Origin: Sanguibacter suarezii NBRC 16159
Lineage (GTDB): Bacteria; Actinomycetota; Actinomycetes; Actinomycetales; Cellulomonadaceae
Length of the DNA: 64,000 bases
Reading direction: 5' to 3'
NCBI RefSeq assembly: GCF_001552735.1
Contig: NZ_BCRT01000013.1
Span: 62,001-126,000, forward strand
The stretch's first letter is position 1, and every line of letters begins with the position of its first letter. Below, piece after piece: positions 9,901 to 18,482 of the stretch. The translations under genes were made by a program, and so were the position numbers. Below the pieces are notes generated by a model. The model was not told the DNA's origin. It worked only from the letters and a program-made list of their open reading frames with translations, and did no database searches.

Positions 9901-10395
9901 CTCGGGCCGGGTGGCGATCAGGCCGGCCAGGCGGGTGGCCTGGTCGTTTGCCAGGGCGTTCATCGGGTAGAGGATGAGCGCCTTGATCCCAGGCACACCA
10001 GTGCGGCGGGCGCGCAGCACGTGGTCGAGGATCGGGAAGAGGAACGCCTCGGTCTTGCCGGACCCGGTGCCGGTGGTCACCAGGGTTGGTTCGGGTCGGC
10101 GCGGGATGCCCGCGGGGGTGATGCTCACCAACCGGGTGAAGGCCTCGGCCTGGTGCCGGTAGGGCGGGTACGGCAGCTCCCAGGAGAGCAGCCGTTCCCA
10201 ACCCGGTGCCGCCTGCTGGAAGGGCAGGCGCAGGCGGAGGTAGGGACCCTTGAAGATGCCCGACGACGGCTCCGTCAAGAAGTCGTGCAGGGCGCGTCGG
10301 GCGTCTGCGTCGGCGAGGGCGAAGGTCGTGGTCAGGTAGTCGAGCAGGCCGGCCTGGATCTGCTCGGCCTGACGGGTGGGGAGCAGCTCGCTCAT
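3928..10395 (-). CDS. DrmA/DrmB-type fusion: DEAD/DEAH helicase + DUF1998 + nuclease-like domain
   Basis: A giant 2155-residue helicase. Walker A TGTGSGKT is at 108-115 and the DEFHTYDGAQGTD Walker B begins at 238, the form typical of DrmA. A second RecA domain at about 1065-1110 contains ATPTLEMGIDIG and QRIGRAGR. Several CxxC pairs suggest zinc-binding modules (CRHCG, CPSC, CDTC, CPCCG, CTACG). A DUF1998-type (DrmB) region with DSVPGGTGYL lies near residue 1640. After it, residues of about 1770-1870 resemble a Vsr-like restriction-endonuclease fold: KPDFVL with D1803, then IFTDGHFYH with D1821, then a KRAWLRAEGY helix. The gene overlaps the methylase by ATGA and the UvrD gene by TGATG. Classical DISARM has separate drmA and drmB. 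The glutamate expected before DG in active Vsr-like enzymes is not obvious, so nuclease activity is uncertain. Confidence 0.85.
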   Translation of the reverse strand: MSELLPTRQAEQIQAGLLDYLTTTFALADADARRALHDFLTEPSSGIFKGPYLRLRLPFQQAAPGWERLLSWELPYPPYRHQAEAFTRLVSITPAGIPRRPEPTLVTTGTGSGKTEAFLFPILDHVLRARRTGVPGIKALILYPMNALANDQATRLAGLIATRPELAGITAALYTGQQDEVRTVVTAEGLITDRAVIRDTPPDILLTNYKMLDQLLLRHEDSALWQQSATSLQYLVLDEFHTYDGAQGTDVAMLLRRLGITLKAAWPTDDASLAEHGLTPEDRARPLGRITPVATSATLGDKGDPQIMLDFATTVFGETFDATMVVGESRLTLDEWADPSAAARVHAAGLAPLALADLDQADLMPRLDAAHSSDELAEVFFAAAFGTTETDLRSHLAGDLALLDLAKTHPAVHQLVAASTDAQALDDLVDELFAGRQASGAADGTVALLVHLTAALSHVRAASGRDALTVDLHLWVRELSRLDRVAAATTKYLWNDDGGVEVGESDAFAWEGRPAFPALYCRHCGRSGWGVELAPVGADLHTDDTAIRRNHAARKGRFRALLFAPGEADHAVFAAPGQEADTTGLSWLHVRQRTLLPTPPADTDPDLLDGWILPVLTQVGPDADDLSTRDQCPSCQQRDGIRFLGSAIATLLSVTLSTLFGDPQLDAVEKKALVFTDSVQDAAHRAGFVEARSHTLTLRAVLRAAVGDMPRSVDEVVDEALRQAGDDPFRRYRMLHPDLVDNDGFKPFWQADRLLAVPVGVRKRVRRRLLFDAILEVGLFSRVGRTLEATGSVAVGVEAGTGARLATIARRVLTESSGQEHLDSDLVSTTDADLTRWVRGTLERMRERGAIEHEWFAKYIAEDGNRYRLWGGRPKNQGMSAFPSGRSTPAFPRTGPATGAKDPLLDAVTSPQSWYTQWTSRTLSVPTHFAGVLARRLLELLTSEGVLTSAASKTGIVYAIPASAVVVHPTTDDDLAAGRHLLVCDTCRHQVPVTVEAHDQLSGAPCMLGRCPGHLRPTAQDDNFYRGLYASADMRRIVAREHSSLLDDEERLRYENEFKSGHLSPDAPNVLVATPTLEMGIDIGDLSTVMLASLPRTVASYLQRIGRAGRLTGNALSLAFVTGRGEHLPRLGDPLSMINGQVRPPATYLSAEEILRRQYTAHLIDAFARDSDRPHPRKATGAIGKVESGTFLGDIATVAETESKERLDTFLGAFPGLDDTAVDALKCWATYSDETGGSGLRLHLEKASARWNLTVQDLKHQIAELENALPKLNAAADLPAANDDDKAAAKSAMGTLRLLRAQLKDLRGDHWIAVLEEYGILPNYTLLDDSVTLDVALTWIDPETGSYESESHDYQRSSANALRELAPGSTFYARGMEIVVDTVDLGPDGQDVRDWSLCPCCGYAHEIHTTQSAPTMCPRCQSTDIADAKQRVKALELRRVSAEVRRDEAAISDSRDERVRQAYNIVIAADIDPDAVVGQWFLEDYDFGVKYLGHLDVRWFNTGKLAGLGSTFAIAGVESPIGGFRVCTACGHLSPGDGVNTPRQHRPWCVHRTSAQEDTVDLILSRSLRTQGLVIRLPHSVTSADSFAEPSLSAALMLGLRERLGGSPDHIGVSLIADPLLATAGGPGGQTTRALLLHDSVPGGTGYLAGLSDADTLWQVLATAWQIIRDCPCAQEARLACHRCLLPFAGNRPDTVSRTVAERHLRDILLGGTPGEADDLAAVLAGTAGNGWTVTDVEPPSGAHASPLEIRFRALFTERLAGLGATVKEQPGPHGNTLQITITGAQRRWSFEPEVPLGPVKPDFVLRCDDLNVPRVAIFTDGHFYHASPAHNIIAVDAEKRAWLRAEGYVVLALTHADLEASGQATPGYGVGQDLAPSWLSAETVEVLMEAGFAFPPSAVEASRGGAIGFLMAWIQHPDTTGTRQLADALPWFFAPQAEPCQLDADIPLDVQAARHLLGESDVAGTTPGWRWREGPVLLMARAHGEDQTSNVELVIMLDDREQAVADSDHRAGWQRWLHLSNAINLRMQTTIVTALSEVDLGAAGSASGTANVVADLDLAHEWRVILEVDLPAGGHSSLTAQEREVLLALERAGLPVPEVGEERAGGIPVFASWPHALVALDHDLEPDDHADLVKAGWTILPLDAPTLSAALLEN

Positions 10396-13300
10396 GCCTG
10401 CGTCACCTGCAACTGTGCGAGCTGACCCTGGGCTGCCGGGCTCTCGGCGGAGTCGTTGTGTGCGGCCAGGATCCGCTCGAAGTGGGCGTAGGCCGTCCGC
10501 ATGTCCGCCTCACGGTCGAGGAAAGCGAAGGGCAGCTCGTAGACGTAGGTAGTGCCGGATGGGTTGGTAGCTGTGCGCTCCTCGAGGGTGAGAGCGTCGC
10601 CCTTCTTGCGCCACGGGGTGCGGACGGCGGTAGGGACGAGGCGACCGTTGGCGTCGTAGAGGTAGTCGTTGCGGTCGTAGCCGGCGAGGACCGGGAACTG
10701 GGTGCGGTAGATCGAGCACAGCTCATCGGCTGAGACGCCGAGCATCAGCGCGACGATCGCGTCGATCTCGACGAGAGCTTGACGGCGGTCGATGGCACGG
10801 CGGAGGGGGGTCTCGGCGGTCCAATGGAGGCCGACCTTGCCCAGAGCCTCGGGGAAGCTGTGGTCCATGTGATCGCCTAGAGCCCACTGATCGCGGGTAA
10901 AGGCTCCGTCATAGGCGTCTCCCCATAGGTCTGCGTAAGCGTCACTCACGCAGTTCAAACGAAGTGACCTCAAGCGTAGATGGGCGCTGAGCAAATGATC
11001 ATCAACATAGGGCAGTCTGCTTGCAGAGCCGGATCGGATCGTCGATTTGGGCGCTACCCGGATCGCAAAGTCACTGAGCAAAGCCGACAGAAATCCGACG
11101 ATTCCAACGAGATCAGCAGCCGTCCCATCAGGTAGGCCTGCCGAGTAGATTCCATCTACGTGCGCAGCGCCTGGTGGAATCACCGATGAGATCAATGTGC
11201 GTTCACCAGTGTTGGCCGCCATGCAGCGCCACGCGACGCGGTAGTGGTCTCGGGCGGGGTTGGGGTCTTCTTCGGTGCCCCAGTCGGTGTAGGCGACGTC
11301 ATAGTCGTAGTCGTCGCCCGCGCGCTTGTAGGACGTGACCGGGATAGCGTCGGGCGCCAGGACTTCAAGATCGATTGCTGACCAATCTCGCTGGTTAAGC
11401 ATCGACGGATTCGGCGACTTATAGGATGGGTTGCCGACAAATAGATGCGACCCCTGCAGGATCACGTCATCCCAAGAATCCGGCGCCCCCCAGCACTTCA
11501 CGAAGCGACCATTTCCAAAGTCGGTTGTCTCATTCCACCCTTGAGAGAACTTCAACTCGAGCGCGCCGATGCGCGGCGCTTTTGAGAGTTTCATAAGCAC
11601 GTTGGAGGCCGACAGGTTGACGGCGTAGAGCATGCGAGACTGCACGACCGGTACGCTCTCCGATTCAAGAACAGCATGCCATGTGCGTAGGACCGCTTCA
11701 TCCGCCGTTATGAGCCTACCGGCATGCGGCCGCTGATCCCAGTTCCCCTCAGAATCTTTGATTCCAGGTTCGGGACCAGAACCGTCATGCGCAAACGACC
11801 GACTCACCGTATCCGGATGATACAGAGAGACCGAATGCAAAAAGCGCACAACTTCTCGCTCGATCCCGTATACGTTCACGCCGTAGGTCTTCTGATTCTG
11901 AATCTCAAAGAGCCCCAGTTCGTTGATGAACTGCCAATGCCGTCGCATGCGCCTATAAACCCGGGAACGAAGGACGCCCGCCTTTTCGTCGGTAAAGTGC
12001 GATTCTAGGTGAATCAGAGCCTGGATACCCCTAGGCGATCCATGACGCCACACTTGCTCCATAAAGACTCGATATAAGTCGGGTCGCAGACCAATCAGAT
12101 ACGGGTATGTCGTATCGTCTGAAACAAACCCACGTGTCGCAGTGGCAGAAGCTAGTGCGTCGAGGTAATAGTTCACCGCTCCCGGGAGGGCCAGAGTTTC
12201 CTGACGCAGCCCCAACGCCTCCGCGGTCGGGATCTTGTCGCGGAGTGCCCATTCGACGTCGTACTCCCCGAGCGCCGCCTTCTCGTCCCAGTCCGGCCGC
12301 ACCCACGGCGGGTTTCCGACCTGGAGGTCGAACCCGCCGCGGGCGAAGACGGTGGCGAAGTCGAGCTCCCAGTGGAAGAAGCCCTGCTGGGCGGCGATCC
12401 GCTCGGTGACCTGAAGCCATGGGTGACGGGTCAGCACACCCTCGACGTCGCGGGCGCCAGCGAAGCCTCGCTCGAGGTTCTCCGCCTCACCCAGCTCGTC
12501 CCAGCTCAGGCTGGAGCCGAAGGTCGCTGACTGGCGGCGCTTGGCCAACGCCGACTCCGAGTGGGACCCGAGGAGCTCCTGCAGCCCGGCGATCCACTGA
12601 TCGACCGTGGGCGGGTTGACGAGGAGCTCGCCGTCGTCGGTGGTGACTCGGCGGGCGTCGTCGGTCAGTGGCCAGAACCACAGGGCGCACCAGGCGTCCA
12701 TGACGCGCCGCAGGCGCTGGTAAGAGCCATCTCGGTCGGCGAGCGCCTGCTCGATCTCTTCTCGGGTCACTGCCGGGCCGGCGTCAGTCCCGGAATCGGC
12801 CGGGTCCCTGCCCCACACGTCGATGGAGCGGCGGACGGCGTCTTCGGCGATCTGGCGGCGGCGCAGGGCCAGCTGCCACAGCTCCTCGACGCGGTAGCCG
12901 AGGATGACGAGGGCCTCGAGCTGCTTCTTGGTGGGCTTGGCAAGGACGGACTTGCGCCAGGTGTTCAAGGCTGCGCGGGCGTCCGGGGCGAGGTCCTTGG
13001 CTTCCTTCGCTTCGGTGGCCGAGCCCCATCCGGCGGCGGGGAGCAGGAAGTGGTGGATCCGGCCGGAGACCTCCGGGCCGACGGCGCCCGCCTCGGCGTC
13101 GGCGGCCAGGGACACCATGTTGGCCTCAGCCGCGGCGTTCTTGAACCAGGCTTTGGAGTTGACCTGCTCGCGGGAGTAGGTCGCGCGGCGAGCGCCGATG
13201 AGGGAGTTGCCTCGGCGCAGGTGCAGGCCGAACCACGGTGCCTGGAGGCCGGCGACCATGGTGTCGAGCCAGAGGGAGATCTCGGCGAGCTCGACTGCGG

Positions 13301-15215
13301 TCGCGTTGAGGTCGACTCCGTAGACGTTGTGCAGGGCGATGTAGGCCTTGGTGCGTTGCAGCTCGATGGGGTAGGCGTCGGGGTCGATCTTCTCGCCGAG
13401 CTCGCGCTGGCGCTTGGTGAGGTACTGCTCGGCGAGCTGGCGCACGGCCTCGATCGCGAACGCCCCGGAGCCCAGCGCGGGCTCGCAGACGCTCATCGAC
13501 AGGATGTCCTCGGCGGTGTGCTCGTCGGTCACGAGCTCTTCGAGGGCCTGGCCCACGGTGAAACGGGTCAGCACCTCGGGGGTGTAGTAGGACGCAGACT
13601 GCTGACGGTCACGGCCGGCCAGGCGGTAGACGAAGGTCCCCGCGCGGTGGCGGACGGCCCTCTCCTCCCCCGTGGCGTCGACCTTCTCCATGACGAAGTC
13701 CTTCTCGGAGATGCCCGCGCTGCGGGCGACCGGGACCACCCAGGAGCCCTTCTCCGCGTCGCCGCCCTTGGCCACCTCGAAGAGGTCTTCGGTCGCGAAG
13801 AAGCCCGTGTAGCTCATGAGGCCCTCGTAGACCGCGCCGAGCTGGTTGATGCCGAGCTCGGCGTAAGAGATGAAGCCACGGTCCTTGCCGCGTGACTCCT
13901 TGCTCAGCAGGAGCTTGCCCAGGACCTGCTGGAGGGCCAGGTTGCCCAGGCTCACCTCGTCGATGAGGGCGATCGCCTCCGGACGGAAGAGGTCCGCGCG
14001 CAGGCTGTTGAATTCGAGCCCTTCGGCGACCACCCCGCCTTCCGCGGCCTCGTCCTCAGTCGAGGCGGTACTGTCCCCCCGCTGGGTGCCGTGACCGGCG
14101 TCGACCAGGCGGAACAGCACGCCGAGGGAGTCAAAGAGGTGCGTCCCATTCTCGGCGTTCGGGGTTGCGAGCTTGACCAGGGTCAGGTCACGCAGGCGGT
14201 CGATGCTGTATCCCTGCTCGTACTCCCCGGCTCCCACCGGCAGGACCTTGAGCTCGGGGGACGCCTCGGCGTAGAGCAGGAAGAGGATACGGTAGAGGTA
14301 GCGCAGCGACTGGGTCGCGAGCACCTGCCCGTGGGATGCGTCGAGCGGGTCCAGCCCTTGTACCGTGCGCCGGGCCAGCACCTCGTTCGCGATGATCTCG
14401 ATCGAGCGGCGCACGCCCTCCCGCAGATCCTTGGACACCCCGACGGTGTGCTTGACCGAGGCCTCTTGGACCGCCGACCACCAGATCACGCCGTCGGCGT
14501 CGGGCGCGAGGGACTCCGCGTCTACGCAGGTGAGCGCGCGGTCGAGCTCGCCGCCGCGCTTGGTGTCGTTGCGCTCGGCGACCAGCTGCAGGTCGACTGC
14601 CAGGTAGCGTCCCTCGGGCCAGCGTTCCTTGTCGGTGATGAGCATCCACCGGCCGGCCAGCACCAGGGCGAAGTCCGGGCCGTCGTCGCGCACGAAGAAT
14701 GCCGAGAGCAAGCGCGAGACGGAGGTGATGGCAGGTGCGTCGTCGCTCGCGTAGGGCTCGAGGAGGGTGGGGGCGTCCTTCTCCAGGAGCGCCTCGATCG
14801 CCGCGACCGGGCGTGCGGCGACGAGGATGAGCGGGGCACTGTCTGCGACACCTGGGGTCGAGACCATCAGGACGCCGGAGTCATCCACGAGAGTCCTCCC
14901 GGGGCCGGCGTACCCCAGCAGCGTGCGGAGACGGGCGTAGACGTCGCGCACGTCGTCGACGCTGACGGCTAGGCCGCCCTCAGGGGTGAGCAGGCCACCC
15001 AGGAGCGTCTCCACCTCGCCGCGGGCCGCGGTGAGGGCCGCCCGGGTGGACGGGGGCTGCGTGGACTGCTGCCCGGACTGGCTCTGCGCGGCCTCGTCCC
15101 ACGCCTTGCGGCGCTCGAGCACCTTTGCCTGGAAGGACTCCTTCGGCGCGTCGGTCGTGAAGTAGTGCTCGGAGATCCAGTCCTCGCCGATCACCAGGGC
15201 ATCGCTGGCCGCCAT
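10392..15215 (-). CDS. Eco57I-type adenine-specific DNA methyltransferase, DrmMI-like
   Basis: A 1607-residue class I DISARM-type methylase. The SAM-binding motif EPALGSGAF is at 578-586, preceded by the conserved RQQSASYYTPEVLTRFT stretch, and the catalytic NPPW is at 968-971 (N6-adenine type). A long C-terminal part probably holds the target-recognition domain. The N-terminus (GEDWISEHYF) matches the long methylases that accompany SNF2 helicases in such islands. In DISARM the methylase marks host DNA as self. The start codon overlaps the preceding helicase stop as TGATG, and the stop overlaps the next gene as ATGA, so the whole operon is translationally coupled. A PglX of a BREX system would be the main alternative, but no other BREX gene is present. 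Confidence 0.88.
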   Translation of the reverse strand: MAASDALVIGEDWISEHYFTTDAPKESFQAKVLERRKAWDEAAQSQSGQQSTQPPSTRAALTAARGEVETLLGGLLTPEGGLAVSVDDVRDVYARLRTLLGYAGPGRTLVDDSGVLMVSTPGVADSAPLILVAARPVAAIEALLEKDAPTLLEPYASDDAPAITSVSRLLSAFFVRDDGPDFALVLAGRWMLITDKERWPEGRYLAVDLQLVAERNDTKRGGELDRALTCVDAESLAPDADGVIWWSAVQEASVKHTVGVSKDLREGVRRSIEIIANEVLARRTVQGLDPLDASHGQVLATQSLRYLYRILFLLYAEASPELKVLPVGAGEYEQGYSIDRLRDLTLVKLATPNAENGTHLFDSLGVLFRLVDAGHGTQRGDSTASTEDEAAEGGVVAEGLEFNSLRADLFRPEAIALIDEVSLGNLALQQVLGKLLLSKESRGKDRGFISYAELGINQLGAVYEGLMSYTGFFATEDLFEVAKGGDAEKGSWVVPVARSAGISEKDFVMEKVDATGEERAVRHRAGTFVYRLAGRDRQQSASYYTPEVLTRFTVGQALEELVTDEHTAEDILSMSVCEPALGSGAFAIEAVRQLAEQYLTKRQRELGEKIDPDAYPIELQRTKAYIALHNVYGVDLNATAVELAEISLWLDTMVAGLQAPWFGLHLRRGNSLIGARRATYSREQVNSKAWFKNAAAEANMVSLAADAEAGAVGPEVSGRIHHFLLPAAGWGSATEAKEAKDLAPDARAALNTWRKSVLAKPTKKQLEALVILGYRVEELWQLALRRRQIAEDAVRRSIDVWGRDPADSGTDAGPAVTREEIEQALADRDGSYQRLRRVMDAWCALWFWPLTDDARRVTTDDGELLVNPPTVDQWIAGLQELLGSHSESALAKRRQSATFGSSLSWDELGEAENLERGFAGARDVEGVLTRHPWLQVTERIAAQQGFFHWELDFATVFARGGFDLQVGNPPWVRPDWDEKAALGEYDVEWALRDKIPTAEALGLRQETLALPGAVNYYLDALASATATRGFVSDDTTYPYLIGLRPDLYRVFMEQVWRHGSPRGIQALIHLESHFTDEKAGVLRSRVYRRMRRHWQFINELGLFEIQNQKTYGVNVYGIEREVVRFLHSVSLYHPDTVSRSFAHDGSGPEPGIKDSEGNWDQRPHAGRLITADEAVLRTWHAVLESESVPVVQSRMLYAVNLSASNVLMKLSKAPRIGALELKFSQGWNETTDFGNGRFVKCWGAPDSWDDVILQGSHLFVGNPSYKSPNPSMLNQRDWSAIDLEVLAPDAIPVTSYKRAGDDYDYDVAYTDWGTEEDPNPARDHYRVAWRCMAANTGERTLISSVIPPGAAHVDGIYSAGLPDGTAADLVGIVGFLSALLSDFAIRVAPKSTIRSGSASRLPYVDDHLLSAHLRLRSLRLNCVSDAYADLWGDAYDGAFTRDQWALGDHMDHSFPEALGKVGLHWTAETPLRRAIDRRQALVEIDAIVALMLGVSADELCSIYRTQFPVLAGYDRNDYLYDANGRLVPTAVRTPWRKKGDALTLEERTATNPSGTTYVYELPFAFLDREADMRTAYAHFERILAAHNDSAESPAAQGQLAQLQVTQA

Positions 15216-18100
15216 CAGTTCATTCCTTCATTCGTCTCGACCGGGTGGTCCATCGGGACCACGACCACCAGGGGGCGCACCAGGCGCTGCGCGGGAGCCA
15301 TCTGCTCCACCAGCTCACGTTCTTTCTCCACGCTCACCCGACGGTCCTTGAGGTCCGAGCGTTGGACGAGGGCGTCGGCGTCGTTCTCCCACTGCTTCAG
15401 GCGCTGCGACCAAGCGGCCACGCGCTGGGAGGCAGCCGAGGACGCTGCAACGAAGAGCTGCTCCATCTCGTCCTGGGCCGCCCGGACAGCGGGGGCGACG
15501 AGCGCGGTGAGCAGGTCCGCGTCTGCCACCGGGCCGTGGTTCGCGCGACGCTCGTGGAGGCCGACGGACTCGAGCATCTCCGCGGGCGAGGAGAACTGGG
15601 TCTGCAGCGCGAAGGCGGTGTTCGCAGGGTTCGGGAACTCCACCGAGGCGAAGGACGACGCGACCATCTGCCCGCGCTTGTTCGTCAGCGTGCCGACCAG
15701 CAGCACCGTGGGGTAATCGACCGGGCCACGCACCGCGAAGATCGAGTCGCGGTCCAGGCGGGAGAGCGCCCGGTCAGCTGCCCAGTCCAGGACCGGGTGC
15801 AGGCCGCCCAGGTAGTGGGCCTCCGGCCAGGTAGACCCCTCGTCCTGCAATGCCCGGGCGAGAGTCTCCTTGCCACGCACCTTCGTGACGGCGAGCATGA
15901 AACGCTCGGTGACCTTGCGCTCGGCGAGGTAGCTCTGCGGCAGGTCGTCGAGACGCCGGGCCAGGTCCGGCGGCGGAGTCAGCTCGACCAGAGCGTGCCC
16001 AGGGTGCTCGGTCCAGCCGACCCCGCCGGGCAACGGGCGCGCCGGGGCGGCATAGGACTCGGTGAGCGCGTCGCGCAGGAAGCTCAGGTGGTCGGGGTAC
16101 AGGCCGGTCGTGCCGGCGTGAATCAGGCTGGGCTGCGCCGCCGGCGCCGCGCTGGCCGCGGCCGGCTTGTTCAGGCGCGCGAAGAGCCCCGCGACGGTGT
16201 TCTGGGAGGCGACCTGGTCGGCATCGTGCACCACGGACTCGAGGGTGACCTCACCGGCCAAGACCTTACGGATCGCCGTCTCCTCCGCGTCGACGTCGTA
16301 CTTGCCCATGAGCGACGCCGCGTCACCCAGCGCCCGGTGAGCCTCGTGCTCCTTCTCGATGAGCTTGGTGAGCACTCGGACGTCGCCGGAAAAGTGTCCG
16401 CTCGTCGGCTCGAGCAGCAAGGACGTGATCTGCGGGGCATGGCGCTGGCCGTACCGGTCGATGCGACCGTTGCGCTGCTCGATGCGGATCAGGCTCCACG
16501 GGATGTCAAAGTGGATGAGCTCGTGGCACTGCAGGTGCAGGTTCACCCCCTCCGACGCGACGTCACCGGTCACCAGGACCCGGATGTCAGAGGAAGCCTG
16601 CTTGAAGGACTCGATGATGGCCATCTGCTCGACGTCGGTCAGCCCACCGTGCAGCACCTGCACCTGGTCAGCGGACATCTTGAGGTCCTTGCGCAGCCGG
16701 TCGCGGAGCCAGTGGAGGGTGGGGACCCGCTCGGCGAAGATGACCGCTCGTTCCGGTGAAGTCTTCGAGACGCCAATGCGGCGCAGCTCGTCGAGCAGCG
16801 CGTCGTACTTCGCCGAGGTCCCCTGTTCTGCGGTTGTGCTCAGTGCGCGCAGGCGCTCCAGCGCGTCCTTCTCCTCGTTGGTGTGACCGGGTGCAGGCTT
16901 GATGCGCTTGAGACGCTCGGTAGCCGTTGCTGTGAGAGCGGCCGGCGAGGAAAGGAACGCCTTGGCGAGGGTCCACGGGAAGAGCGAGTTGTTGGACCCG
17001 GGCGCACTGCCAGAGGAAGGGTGCAACCACGTGTCGCTCAGCTCGGTGGCGATCGCGTCCTCGATGGCGGAGGCCTGAACCAGGCGGTTGACCGGCTCCT
17101 TGCGCGGCGCCCATGCCCCACCCACAACCTTGGCCACCTCGGGGCTATTGCGGTGACGGCGCACCACGAGGCGCTTGACCTCGTCCTCGATCACCGTGCC
17201 GTCCGGAGCTACGGCCGTCGGCTCGAGCAGCCGGATGAGCTCGGCGAAGGACTGGGCCTTGCCGTTGTGCGGGGTCGCTGAGGCCAAGATCAGTGCCTCG
17301 GTGTTGGGCGCGAGGATCCGGGCGAGGCGGTTGTTCTGGGCCGAGGAGTTCGTGATGTTGTGCGACTCGTCGATGACGACCGCGTCCCATCGCTGCTTGC
17401 GCAGGTGCTGGATGTACTTCTCAGACTTCAGCGTGTCGATCGAGATGATGACCCGCTTGTAGAAGGCAAAGGCGTTGCGCGTGGCCGGGAGCTTCTGGCG
17501 GATGCGCTGGATGCCCTGGCTGTCAAGCCGGATGAACGGCAGCGCAAAGCGCGACCACATCTCGTGCTGCATCTGCTCGAGCACGTGGCGTGGGGTGACG
17601 ATGAGGATCCGGTCGCCGCGGCCACGGCGCACCAGCTCGGAGAGGATCATGCCGATCTCGAGGGTCTTGCCCAGGCCCACGGCGTCGGCCAGCAGGATGC
17701 GGGGGCGCAAGTTCGAGGTGTCGAGCGCCTTACGCACCGCGATCCGCTGGTACTCCAGGGGGTCTGCGAGCGCGGCGTCGGCCACGGTGAGGGAATCGTC
17801 GTCGAGCGGGATGGCGGTCTTGCGCAGGGTCGACTCGAGCCAGAGGCGGGCCCTGCGGTACTCCGAAGACGCATCGGCCTTGACCGAGGTGGCTGACGGG
17901 TCAAAGGGCACGATGGTGTCGAGGCTCGCGTAGAACATGGCGGTGGTGTCGCGGACCAGCTCGGAGAGGCCTTGGACCTTGATGAGCGGGCCGTCGGCGG
18001 TCTGCTCGACCCCGGTCACCAGCCAGTCCTCGTCGCGGACTCGGACGACCGAGCCGGGGGCGACGGTCAGCTCGGGGGGGGGATCGACAACTGCGCTCAT
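15215..18100 (-). CDS. SNF2-family helicase, DrmD-like
   Basis: First gene of the four-gene defence operon; 961 residues. The SNF2 Walker A is DAVGLGKT with K145, the Walker B is DESHN at 244-248, and the helicase C-terminal half (about 507-553) carries TGDVASEGVNLHLQ and EQRNGRIDRYGQ. In class 1 DISARM the SNF2-like DrmD accompanies DrmMI, which is the arrangement seen here. The ATG at 18100 is preceded by about 380 bp without a gene, which should hold the operon promoter. The stop codon overlaps the methylase start by one base. An alternative reading is a generic SNF2 helicase of a type I-like restriction system, but the neighbours favour DISARM. Confidence 0.85.
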   Translation of the reverse strand: MSAVVDPPPELTVAPGSVVRVRDEDWLVTGVEQTADGPLIKVQGLSELVRDTTAMFYASLDTIVPFDPSATSVKADASSEYRRARLWLESTLRKTAIPLDDDSLTVADAALADPLEYQRIAVRKALDTSNLRPRILLADAVGLGKTLEIGMILSELVRRGRGDRILIVTPRHVLEQMQHEMWSRFALPFIRLDSQGIQRIRQKLPATRNAFAFYKRVIISIDTLKSEKYIQHLRKQRWDAVVIDESHNITNSSAQNNRLARILAPNTEALILASATPHNGKAQSFAELIRLLEPTAVAPDGTVIEDEVKRLVVRRHRNSPEVAKVVGGAWAPRKEPVNRLVQASAIEDAIATELSDTWLHPSSGSAPGSNNSLFPWTLAKAFLSSPAALTATATERLKRIKPAPGHTNEEKDALERLRALSTTAEQGTSAKYDALLDELRRIGVSKTSPERAVIFAERVPTLHWLRDRLRKDLKMSADQVQVLHGGLTDVEQMAIIESFKQASSDIRVLVTGDVASEGVNLHLQCHELIHFDIPWSLIRIEQRNGRIDRYGQRHAPQITSLLLEPTSGHFSGDVRVLTKLIEKEHEAHRALGDAASLMGKYDVDAEETAIRKVLAGEVTLESVVHDADQVASQNTVAGLFARLNKPAAASAAPAAQPSLIHAGTTGLYPDHLSFLRDALTESYAAPARPLPGGVGWTEHPGHALVELTPPPDLARRLDDLPQSYLAERKVTERFMLAVTKVRGKETLARALQDEGSTWPEAHYLGGLHPVLDWAADRALSRLDRDSIFAVRGPVDYPTVLLVGTLTNKRGQMVASSFASVEFPNPANTAFALQTQFSSPAEMLESVGLHERRANHGPVADADLLTALVAPAVRAAQDEMEQLFVAASSAASQRVAAWSQRLKQWENDADALVQRSDLKDRRVSVEKERELVEQMAPAQRLVRPLVVVVPMDHPVETNEGMN

Positions 18101-18391
18101 GCGTGCGTTCCTTGCTGTGATGACGCCGGTGCGCCGTCTCTCGTGATCTACGTCGCCCGGCGGAGGACTGCAAGAGGCTGTTCGCCGAGAGCGTTCACCG
18201 GCACTCTATCCACCTGGGGTCGCAATGGAGCTCAAGTACGTTGAGCGGGAGTCGGTTTCTGTCTTCTTTCACCCCATCTGCCGGTGAATGCTGCAACGTG
18301 ATGTCGGCGGCATACTTGGGCCCTTAGCCGAGCCGCCGATCTCGCAGCCATCCGAGAGGGCCTGAAGCGCCTAGGTGGTCAAGGTGACGTG
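18101..18391. other. Intergenic region upstream of the DISARM-like operon
   Basis: No convincing gene on either strand. By position it should contain the promoter and leader of the operon that starts at 18100. I could not pick out a confident -35/-10 pair or an operator. Confidence 0.5.
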
Positions 18392-18423
18392 GTGCCTGAG
18401 GTCTCCACGCCTACCTCAGGCAC
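18392..18423 (-). terminator. Perfect 10-bp inverted repeat, likely terminator of the HIRAN gene
   Basis: The arms GTGCCTGAGG and CCTCAGGCAC are perfectly complementary and flank a 12-nt loop. The hairpin lies 60 bp past the stop of the HIRAN-domain gene. There is no T-run, as is common for actinobacterial terminators. It should separate that gene's transcript from the DISARM-like operon. Confidence 0.5.
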
Positions 18424-18482
18424 GGCTCAGCTCAAAAGGAGCCGTCACAGACAGGGCTCCTGATGGAACTCGGGTGGAAGCA

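Noticed and set aside
10392-15215. Methylase as PglX of a BREX system
   Set aside because: No brxC, pglZ or brxL-like gene is present, and the partners are SNF2 and DUF1998 helicases as in DISARM.
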